From assembly GCA_036985755.1 (NCBI GenBank), contig BTQG01000024.1, positions 1 through 29,095 on the forward strand: DNA of 29,095 bases. The letters run 5' to 3'. Below are positions 14,637-21,059 of the stretch, in pieces (the first letter of the stretch is position 1; each line of letters opens with the position of its first letter). The notes under the pieces were generated by a model that was given only the letters and a program-made list of their open reading frames with translations, was not told the origin of the DNA and did no database searches. Made by a program: the position numbers and the translations under genes. The DNA is from JACZST01 sp036985755 (lineage in GTDB: Bacteria; Actinomycetota; Acidimicrobiia; Spongiisociales; UBA5794).

Positions 14637-15121
14637 GCAAGAAGGACGTACCGGGGCTCGAGCCCAGAGGCTTCCGCTGGGTGATCGCTGGGCGACTTGC
14701 GGTCTCCGAGCGAATCGGGGGGTCGGGTTTCCAGCATCGAAAGGTGCGCCGCGAAGAGGAGATCCGCTGGCTGACCGATCAGGGGATCAATACCGTGCTC
14801 AGCTTGCTTGCCCCCGGCCAGAACCGAAGCGCATACGACGAAGCCGGTTTTCGGGTACTCACCCATACTGTGGACGGCATGCCGGAAACGCACGAGGAGA
14901 TTGAGTCGATCTTCTCCGCTATGGACGACGCGTTGTCCGAGCCGGGGGCCTCCGTCCTCGTACACAGGGACACGATCGATGAGACCCTTTGCGGCCTGCT
15001 CGCCGGGTACCTCGTGCACTCCGGGCTGGTTGAGGACCCGATCATCGCCACCTCGGTGATCCAGGAGATCATCGGTCGTCCCCTTGGGCCAGAGGGACGC
15101 AGCCTGATACCGGCCGAGTGA
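14633..15121 (+). CDS. Dual-specificity-phosphatase-fold protein lacking catalytic residues
   Basis: A 162-residue protein resembling the cysteine-phosphatase (DSP/CDKN3-like) fold: RWVIAGRLAVSERIG near 15-30, EEIRWLTDQGINTVLSLL near 42-60, and a C-terminal helix DETLCGLLAGYLV. Where the active-site loop HCxxGxxR belongs, it reads HRDTIDET (111-118): Cys is Arg112, Gly is Ile115 and Arg is Thr118. It should therefore not act as a cysteine phosphatase. It overlaps folP by four bases and folK by four bases, so it is tightly coupled to folate genes and sits where mycobacteria carry folB. It could be a regulatory or scaffolding pseudo-enzyme, or a new enzyme on the fold; the sequence cannot decide. 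The fold assignment is by eye. Confidence 0.7.
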   Translation: MSKKDVPGLEPRGFRWVIAGRLAVSERIGGSGFQHRKVRREEEIRWLTDQGINTVLSLLAPGQNRSAYDEAGFRVLTHTVDGMPETHEEIESIFSAMDDALSEPGASVLVHRDTIDETLCGLLAGYLVHSGLVEDPIIATSVIQEIIGRPLGPEGRSLIPAE

Positions 15122-15687
15122 GTCTTGCCGCCGTCGGCATCGGGTCGAACCTCGGCGATCGTCTTGCCAACCTGGTAGCTGCAACCGTCGGTCTCGGCGC
15201 CGAGGCACGCCTGGCCGGTGTGTCTTCGATCTATGAGACGGCCCCGGTCGGTGGACCGGAGCAGGGACCGTTCCTGAATGCCGTTGCCATTGTCGAGACT
15301 GCCAGACCGGCTGCGGCGCTGCTGGAATCGATGTTGAGCATCGAGCGGGCCAGGGATAGAAAGCGGCTGGTCCGCTGGGGCCCACGATCGCTCGATCTCG
15401 ATCTCCTCCTCTTCGACGCGGCGATGATCGATCTGCCAGGCCTCACCGTCCCCCATCCCCGTTTGCTGGAGCGCCGCTTCGTCGTAGAGCCCCTGCTCGA
15501 GGTGTGGCCCGAAGCCGTGCTCCCCGACGGCACCTCGGTTGGTTCCATCGGTGTGGAGGGTGACGAACCGATTGCCGTCTATCCGTTTCCCTCGGTGTCC
15601 TCGCCGCTTGGGGGAGGTGGCTTGGTCTTTGCTCCCCCCTCAGGGGGGAGTACCGCCCGCAGGGCGGGGAGGGGGGTCAAGCCGTGA
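15118..15687 (+). CDS. folK: 6-hydroxymethyl-7,8-dihydropterin pyrophosphokinase with repeat-derived tail
   Basis: A 189-residue HPPK that transfers pyrophosphate from ATP to hydroxymethyl-dihydropterin, the step before FolP. Family marks are GIGSNLGDRLANL (5-17), SSIYETAPVG, GPFLNAVAIVET, the catalytic RWGPRSLDLDLLLFD near 82-96, and the VPHPRLLERRFVVEPL segment. Usual length is about 160 residues. The last 27 or so residues (from about 162, GGGGLVFAPPSGGSTARRAG) are encoded by a GC hairpin-repeat cluster and look like an acquired extension. GTG 15118 overlaps the preceding stop (GTGA). Confidence 0.93.
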   Translation: MSLAAVGIGSNLGDRLANLVAATVGLGAEARLAGVSSIYETAPVGGPEQGPFLNAVAIVETARPAAALLESMLSIERARDRKRLVRWGPRSLDLDLLLFDAAMIDLPGLTVPHPRLLERRFVVEPLLEVWPEAVLPDGTSVGSIGVEGDEPIAVYPFPSVSSPLGGGGLVFAPPSGGSTARRAGRGVKP

Positions 15688-15816
15688 TCACGACAAGGGT
15701 CCAATCCCCTCCGCCTCGCCCACAGCTCGGCACCTCCCCCTGAGGGGGAGGCAACGACGCGCCGGCGCCGCAGCGCAGCCAAGCGCGACTATTCCCCCAA
15801 GGGGAGAAACAAGAAC
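15604..15816. repeat. Cluster of GC hairpin repeats (REP-like) between folK and the DUF2520 gene
   Basis: Several perfect short palindromes are packed together: CTCCCCCC-TCA-GGGGGGAG (15632-15650), CCGCCC-GCA-GGGCGG (15653-15667), CCTCCCCC-TGA-GGGGGAGG (15733-15751), and a looser CCCCC-AA-GGGG near 15793. The first two lie inside the 3' end of folK. The 186-base stretch from the folK stop to the next start is the largest gap in an otherwise overlapping set of genes and contains no other gene. Confidence 0.75.
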
Positions 15817-15873
15817 GGCCTCCGGCTAACTTTCGTGGCTCAGGACCGATACCGCGAACAGGATCGGAGCCAG

Positions 15874-16686
15874 ATGCGGATTGCTGTTGTGGGTCCCGGC
15901 CGTGCCGGCACCGCGCTCGCTATCGCCGCACACCGGGCGGGGCACGATATCGTCGCTGTTCTCGGGCGCACGCAGGAGCACGCCCAGGCTGGCGCCGGTC
16001 GTTTCGGGGCGGTGGCACAGCGGGTCGGCGATCCCGTTCCTCCGGTCGACCTGCTCCTGATCGCGGTGGGCGACGACTCGATCGGGCACGTCGCAGAGTC
16101 GCTGGCGCCGACAGTTGGCGATGTTTCGGGCGCCGTTCACCTTTCGGGTGCCACCTCCGTCGAGGTCCTGGCCCCGATCGCTGCCGCCGGTGTCACCACC
16201 GGCGCCTTCCACCCGTTGCAAACGCTGCCGAACCCTGAGGCGGGGGCGGCGCGGCTGGGTGGCGCCTGGTTCGCAGTCACCGCCGATTCTCCGCTGCGAG
16301 AGTCTCTCCACGAGCTGGCGGCCTCGATCGGTGGTCTCCCATTCGATCTCGACGATGCGCACAAACCTGCCTACCACGCCGCCGCCGCCGCATCCGCCAA
16401 CTTCCCGTTGGCAGCGTTGACGGTGGCTCGGGATCTTTTCGATGCCGCCGGTGTTCCGTTCGCCGCGGCGCGCCCTCTGGTTGAAGCGATCATCGCCAAC
16501 GCCTTCGATCAGGGACCCGCAGAGTCCCTCACCGGGCCGATCGCCCGCGGCGACGTGGCGACGGTCGCCACCCAACTGGCCGCCGTGGCCGAGGAAACGC
16601 CGGAGTGGCAGGCGACCTTCCGCTGCTTCCTTACCGCGACGGCCCTGGTTGCGGGAACCACCGATCAATTCGAGGAATTGTTGTGA
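15874..16686 (+). CDS. Rossmann-fold / DUF2520 protein (NADP-dependent reductase-like)
   Basis: A 270-residue protein starting MRIAVVGPGRAGTALA, a classic dinucleotide-binding GxGxxG region. This is followed by a Rossmann domain to about residue 125 (DLLLIAVGDDSIGHVAE, HLSGATSVEVLAP, GAFHPLQTLP) and a helical DUF2520 domain (about 140-270, with KPAYHAAAAASANFPLAAL). The build is like ketopantoate reductase and 6-phosphogluconate-type dehydrogenases. The mycobacterial orthologue lies at the same place near panC (Rv3603c). ATG 15874 is preferred over GTG 15835 because CGGAG precedes it and the upstream part is repeat DNA. It overlaps panC by four bases, which suggests a role in pantoate supply (inference). 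Confidence 0.85.
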   Translation: MRIAVVGPGRAGTALAIAAHRAGHDIVAVLGRTQEHAQAGAGRFGAVAQRVGDPVPPVDLLLIAVGDDSIGHVAESLAPTVGDVSGAVHLSGATSVEVLAPIAAAGVTTGAFHPLQTLPNPEAGAARLGGAWFAVTADSPLRESLHELAASIGGLPFDLDDAHKPAYHAAAAASANFPLAALTVARDLFDAAGVPFAAARPLVEAIIANAFDQGPAESLTGPIARGDVATVATQLAAVAEETPEWQATFRCFLTATALVAGTTDQFEELL

Positions 16687-17579
16687 GGACGGTCACCACC
16701 TTTGCCGACGTCCGCAAGGGCGATCGCGGGTCGGTCGCCCTGGTTCCGACCATGGGATATTTCCACGAGGGTCACCTCGACCTCATCTCCTCGGCGGCCC
16801 GCTCCAGCGACACCGTCGTGGTGAGCCTGTTCGTCAATCCGCTCCAGTTCAACGAGGACGCCGATCTTGCCGCCTACCCCGAGGACCTGGCCCGCGACGC
16901 CGCGCTGGCGGAAGAGGCAGGCGCCGACCTGTTGTTCGCACCTGGGATCGAAGAGATGTACCCGCAGCTGCCGCTGACCACGGTCACGGTGGCCGGCGTC
17001 GGCGAGCGGATGGAAGGCGACCATCGGACCGGTCATTTCGACGGCGTCGCCATCGTCGTCGCCAAGCTGCTCGCCGGCATACAGCCCGACCAGGCCTACT
17101 TCGGGCGCAAGGATGCCCAGCAGCTGGTGCTGGTGACTCGCCTTGGCGCAGATCTCTCATTTCCCGTCGAGATCATCGGTCGTTCGACCACCAGGGAGCA
17201 AGACGGGCTGGCCCTCTCGTCTCGGAACACGTTCCTTTCAGAGGCCGAGCGCAACGCGGCGCTCTCTCTCTCCGTGGGGCTGGCGGCGGCTGCCTCTGCT
17301 GTCGAGCACGGCGAAACGGAGGCCGCCGTCCTCGAATCGATCGCAGGAGCACTGGTCGATGGTGAGCCAGGCGCCGAACTCGAGTACGTCACTCTGGCAT
17401 CGCAGTTCGACGCTGCCGCTCTGCCGATACTCGAGGCACCGGCGTTCCTTGCGATAGCGGCTCGCGTCGGCGCCACCAGGCTGATCGACTGTGTTCACAT
17501 CGACCGGGTTGGCGAAACCTGGGTGCCCGATCTCGGCTTCCGCCTGGATCATCCGTCCATCCTCTACGGGGAGGCCTGA
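16683..17579 (+). CDS. panC: Pantothenate synthetase (pantoate-beta-alanine ligase)
   Basis: A 298-residue enzyme joining pantoate and beta-alanine with ATP. Nucleotidyltransferase marks are VPTMGYFHEGHLDLI (the HxGH motif), VVSLFVNPLQFN, RTGHFDGVAIVVAKL, the YFGRKDAQQLVLV segment and LALSSRN (the KMSKS-like position). GTG 16683 lies inside the previous stop (GTGA) with GAGGAA a few bases upstream. The frame extends back to 16605 only within the neighbouring gene. It overlaps coaX by one base. panD, usually next in mycobacteria, is absent. Confidence 0.95.
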   Translation: MRTVTTFADVRKGDRGSVALVPTMGYFHEGHLDLISSAARSSDTVVVSLFVNPLQFNEDADLAAYPEDLARDAALAEEAGADLLFAPGIEEMYPQLPLTTVTVAGVGERMEGDHRTGHFDGVAIVVAKLLAGIQPDQAYFGRKDAQQLVLVTRLGADLSFPVEIIGRSTTREQDGLALSSRNTFLSEAERNAALSLSVGLAAAASAVEHGETEAAVLESIAGALVDGEPGAELEYVTLASQFDAAALPILEAPAFLAIAARVGATRLIDCVHIDRVGETWVPDLGFRLDHPSILYGEA

Positions 17580-18346
17580 TGCTGCTCACCATCGATGTCG
17601 GGAACACACAGATCGTGCTGGGGATGTTCGACGTCGACGATCTCGTCGGTCACTGGCGGTTCAGTACCATCGAGCGCACGCAGGACGAGATGCGGTGGGA
17701 GGTGATCGGGGTTCTCTCGCTCGACGGCTTCTCGCCCGAGGCCATCAAAGGAGTTGCCATCTCCAGCGTCGTGCCGTCGGTGACGGCAACGCTGCGTAAT
17801 GTCGCACCGGCGCTCACCCACGGAGGAGATGTGGTCGTCGTTGAGCCGGGAACCAAGACCGGCATGCCCATCCTCATCGACAACCCGCGCGAGGTTGGGG
17901 CCGACCGCATCGTCAATGCGCTCGCCGCCCGCGAGCGACACGGCGCTCCTGCGATCGTCGTCGACTTCGGGACGTCGACCAACTTCGATGTCGTCGGATC
18001 CGACGGGGCCTATATCGGTGGCGTCATAGCCCCCGGATTGGAGCTCTCCACGAATGCGCTGACCGCGGGCACCGCCGCGCTGCGTGGTGTCGAGTTCACG
18101 CCGCCGCGGTCCCCGATCGGCAAGGGGACTGTGGAAGCGATCCAGAGCGGCGCCCTCTACGGCCACAGCGGCCTCGTCGACGGGATCATTGAGCGGATCA
18201 CCGGGGAGCTCGACTCCAAACCGGTGGTCATCGCAACCGGAGGCCTCTCCTCTACCATCGTCCCGCACTGCCGGCGGGTCGACACTACCGACGAGTACCT
18301 GACTCTCGAGGGCCTCCGGCTCATCTATGAACTGAATCGGGAATGA
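17579..18346 (+). CDS. coaX: Type III pantothenate kinase
   Basis: A 255-residue CoaX, which phosphorylates pantothenate in the first step of CoA synthesis and, unlike CoaA, needs a monovalent cation and is not feedback-inhibited by CoA. ASKHA-fold signatures are LTIDVGNTQIVLG (3-15), ISSVVPSVT, the GADRIVNALAAR segment carrying the catalytic Asp, VVDFGTSTNFDVV, GGVIAPGLELS and ATGGLSSTI. ATG 17579 overlaps the panC stop by one base (TGATG) and has GGGGAGG upstream. Placement directly after panC makes a short pantothenate-to-CoA module. Confidence 0.95.
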   Translation: MLLTIDVGNTQIVLGMFDVDDLVGHWRFSTIERTQDEMRWEVIGVLSLDGFSPEAIKGVAISSVVPSVTATLRNVAPALTHGGDVVVVEPGTKTGMPILIDNPREVGADRIVNALAARERHGAPAIVVDFGTSTNFDVVGSDGAYIGGVIAPGLELSTNALTAGTAALRGVEFTPPRSPIGKGTVEAIQSGALYGHSGLVDGIIERITGELDSKPVVIATGGLSSTIVPHCRRVDTTDEYLTLEGLRLIYELNRE

Positions 18347-19827
18347 GCGAAGAGACAACCGCCGGTGACGACAGACTCGTAGCCGCCCGTATCGCAAAAC
18401 ATGAGGCCACCTTGCGCGCCGGGGGGTACCCGTACCGGTTCGAGCGCACCGACCTGGCGGCCGCGCTTGCCGAGTCTTACGCCGACCTGGCCCCGGCGGC
18501 GGAGACCGGCGACGCGGTGACCGTCGCCGGACGGCTGATGAATACGCGTGCGATGGGTGCCATTGCCTTCGGCGTGCTCCAGGACGGTTCGGGTCGCATC
18601 CAGCTGTTCGTTTCGAACGACGTGCTCGGAGCGGATGACTTCCAGGGCTTTCTCGACCTCGACTCCGGGGATTGGATCGGCGCCACCGGCGAGGTGATCA
18701 CCACCAAAAAGGGCGAGCTATCGGTTCGCGTCGAGTCGTACACGCTGCTGAGCAAGTCACTGCGGCCCCTTCCCGAGAAGTGGCACGGGCTCAAAGACGT
18801 GGAGGCCCGGTCCCGACAGCGCTACCTCGACCTGATGGTCAACCGGCACGCCATGGAAACGGCGCTGACCAGGGCCGCGATCGTCTCCGAGCTGCGCCGC
18901 CAATTCGAGGACCGTGGTTTCGTCGAGGTGGAGACGCCGATCCTCGCCTCACTAGCTACGGGCGCTGCCGCCCGCCCCTTCACCACACACCACAACGCCC
19001 TCGACATCGATCTGCAGCTCCGGATCGCCACCGAGCTGCATTTGAAACGCCTCGTCGTCGGCGGGCTGGAACGGGTGTTCGAGATCGGGAGGATCTTCCG
19101 CAACGAGGGGGTCGACGCTACCCACAGCCCGGAGTTCACCATGCTCGAGGCGTATCAGGCGCTCGCCGACTACGAGGACATCATGGGTTTGGTCGAGGAC
19201 GTGGTAGCGGCCACCGCCGCTGCCGCAGCGGGGTCGACGAAGATCAGCTACCAGGGCCGGGATCTGGACCTGACGCCGCCGTTTCGGCGGGCACGCCTGC
19301 TCGATCTGGTCTCGGATGCGGTCGGGGAGCCGGTGTCGCTGGATACGTCACCGGATCGGCTGCGGGCGATCGCTCAGGAGCACGGCGTCGAGGTTGAGGA
19401 CGCCGCCGGCCGGGGGCGGGTGATCTTCGATCTCTACGAGAGCCTCGTCGAGCCCGAGATCTGGGAGCCGACGTTCGTCATCGACTACCCGGCGGAGATC
19501 TCCCCGCTGGCACGCCGGCATCGCGACGACCCCGAGCTGGCAGAGCGCTTCGAGCTGGTCATCGCGGGCTCGGAGTATGCCAACGCCTTCTCCGAGCTCA
19601 ACGACCCCCTCGATCAGCACAACCGGTTCAAGGAGCAAGCGGCCGCCAGGGCAGCGGGGGACGAGGAGGCGCACCCCATCGACGAGGACTACGTACGCGC
19701 CCTCGAATACGGGCTACCCCCGACCGGCGGGCTCGGCATCGGCGTCGACCGCCTGGTAATGCTGCTCACCGACCAGGCCCACATCCGTGAGGTGATCCTG
19801 TTTCCGACGATGCGGCCTGAGTCGTGA
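18343..19827 (+). CDS. lysS: Lysyl-tRNA synthetase, class II
   Basis: A 494-residue class II enzyme. An N-terminal OB-fold anticodon-binding domain (about residues 60-150, VTVAGRLMNTRAMGAIAFG) is followed by motif 1 (RRQFEDRGFVEVETP), motif 2 (FEIGRIFRNEGVDATHSPEF) and motif 3 (GGLGIGVDRLVMLLTD). The usual IYGGAAARPF reads SLATGAAARPF. It starts at ATG 18343 overlapping the coaX stop by four bases, so it is probably at the end of the operon. It is convergent with the polyprenyl synthase gene, and a hairpin lies between them. In mycobacteria lsr2 and clpC1 follow lysS. Confidence 0.96.
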   Translation: MSEETTAGDDRLVAARIAKHEATLRAGGYPYRFERTDLAAALAESYADLAPAAETGDAVTVAGRLMNTRAMGAIAFGVLQDGSGRIQLFVSNDVLGADDFQGFLDLDSGDWIGATGEVITTKKGELSVRVESYTLLSKSLRPLPEKWHGLKDVEARSRQRYLDLMVNRHAMETALTRAAIVSELRRQFEDRGFVEVETPILASLATGAAARPFTTHHNALDIDLQLRIATELHLKRLVVGGLERVFEIGRIFRNEGVDATHSPEFTMLEAYQALADYEDIMGLVEDVVAATAAAAAGSTKISYQGRDLDLTPPFRRARLLDLVSDAVGEPVSLDTSPDRLRAIAQEHGVEVEDAAGRGRVIFDLYESLVEPEIWEPTFVIDYPAEISPLARRHRDDPELAERFELVIAGSEYANAFSELNDPLDQHNRFKEQAAARAAGDEEAHPIDEDYVRALEYGLPPTGGLGIGVDRLVMLLTDQAHIREVILFPTMRPES

Positions 19828-19845
19828 GGCCTACATCGCGTCGTG

Positions 19846-19882
19846 CGTGTCTGGATGCACCGTGGTGGTATATCTAGACACG
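19846..19882. terminator. Hairpin between convergent genes, possible bidirectional terminator
   Basis: CGTGTCTGGAT (19846-19856) pairs with ATCTAGACACG (19872-19882) with one G-T pair, leaving a 15-base loop. It lies between the stops of lysS (+) and the polyprenyl synthase (-). There is no T-run on either side, so it is not a classical intrinsic terminator; an operator is also possible. Confidence 0.45.
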
Positions 19883-19905
19883 TACGATGAGAGGAGCCCC
19901 TACGG

Positions 19906-20898
19906 CTAGCTGCGGGCCGCCAGGACTCGCTCCAACAGGTACGCATCGAGGTTTTGCAGGATCGCACGCAGCTCTTCCGACGCGATCCGGTCGGCGGCCT
20001 TCTCGGCGACCCGAATGCGTTCCGTTGCCTCATCGACCACCCGGTCGACGTGGCCTCCCGAGACCGTGAGCCCGATGACCCGATCGATCTCGCCCTGGTC
20101 GGTCGGGGCGCTGGTGCCCAGCAGCGCCCGGATCTCGTCCCCGTCGGGGCCGCCTGCGGCATACAGAACCGGCAGCGTGTACACCCCCTCGCGGATGTCG
20201 GATCCTGCGGGTTTGCCGAGGAACTGCTCGTCGGCGACCAGGTCGAGCACGTCGTCGGTCATCTGGAAAACCAGACCCATCTCCCAGGCCCAGTCGCTGA
20301 TGGCCTCGATCGACTCCTCGTCTGCCCCCGATGTCATCGCCCCGAGCCGCGCAGAGGTGCGGATGAGGCTTGCTGTTTTCCCACCGATCACCTGGTAGTA
20401 GCCATCCGGTCCGTGCTCGAGCCCTCCGGCGTGGCGGAGCTCCGCCACCTGGCCCTCACACAGCGTGGCGTAGGTACGGGCGATCAGCGCAACCGCCTCC
20501 TCGCCCAGTGGAGCCGCCACCTCTGAGGCGCGAGCGAGCAGGAAATCACCGGCCAGGATGGCGATCGTATTCGACCAGTTGTCGTTTACCGATGGTCGCC
20601 CGCGACGACTATCCGCCTCATCGATGACGTCGTCGTGGTACAACGATCCGAGGTGAACCAGTTCGACGGAGACGCCGGCTTCCACCGGTCCATCGCCCCG
20701 ATCCGGGCCCAGTTCGGCGGCAACCTGGGCCACCAACGGGCGATAGCGCTTTCCCCCTGCACGCAACAGATGCTGGGCGATTTCGGTGAGGAATTCATCG
20801 TCGCTGCGCGTTACCTCGTCAAGGCGAGCCTCGACGGCGACGATACGTTCCCAGACACCGGGAATCGGTACGAGTTCTTGGAGGATTGGTCGATCCAC
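19906..20898 (-). CDS. Polyprenyl diphosphate synthase (trans-isoprenyl, GrcC/IspB-like)
   Basis: A 330-residue all-helical prenyltransferase that extends allylic diphosphates with isopentenyl diphosphate. The first Asp-rich motif DDVID is at 89-93 (in GSLYHDDVIDEADSRRG) and the second, DDVLD, at 215-219 (VFQMTDDVLDL); LRAGGKRYRP (46-55) and GGKTASLI (172-179) bind substrate. Small residues (Gly84, Ser85) upstream of DDVID suggest a long product chain, as for the menaquinone side chain, but chain length cannot be read safely. ATG 20898 lies divergent from clpC, 161 bases away. In mycobacteria this position between lysS and clpC1 is held by lsr2, so a local rearrangement has occurred. Confidence 0.92.
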   Translation of the reverse strand: MDRPILQELVPIPGVWERIVAVEARLDEVTRSDDEFLTEIAQHLLRAGGKRYRPLVAQVAAELGPDRGDGPVEAGVSVELVHLGSLYHDDVIDEADSRRGRPSVNDNWSNTIAILAGDFLLARASEVAAPLGEEAVALIARTYATLCEGQVAELRHAGGLEHGPDGYYQVIGGKTASLIRTSARLGAMTSGADEESIEAISDWAWEMGLVFQMTDDVLDLVADEQFLGKPAGSDIREGVYTLPVLYAAGGPDGDEIRALLGTSAPTDQGEIDRVIGLTVSGGHVDRVVDEATERIRVAEKAADRIASEELRAILQNLDAYLLERVLAARS

Positions 20899-21003
20899 GG
20901 GCGGCTCCGGGGCCAGCTGAGGGAATCAGGATGGTAGCCGCGGCGTTTTGAAAGGTGAGAAGAACGCCGTCAGCCGAGGCCAGGAATTAGGAAGGCCCGG
21001 TCC

Positions 21004-21009
21004 TATACT
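21004..21009 (+). promoter_or_regulatory. Candidate -10 (TATACT) of the clpC promoter
   Basis: TATACT is the best sigma70-type -10 in the 161-base divergent gap, 50 bases before the clpC start. No good -35 stands 17 bases upstream. Just downstream, GGCGCC (21016-21021) and GGCGCC (21030-21035) make an inverted repeat in the presumed 5' leader. No CIRCE or CtsR-like element was seen. Confidence 0.35.
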
Positions 21010-21059
21010 CACCGAGGCGCCTGAAAGAGGGCGCCAGCGTTGCATACGAGGTAGCCGAC

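Noticed and set aside
20899..21059. CIRCE or CtsR operator controlling clpC
   Set aside because: Neither the TTAGCACTC-N9-GAGTGCTAA palindrome nor a CtsR heptad repeat is present; only a GGCGCC inverted repeat is seen.
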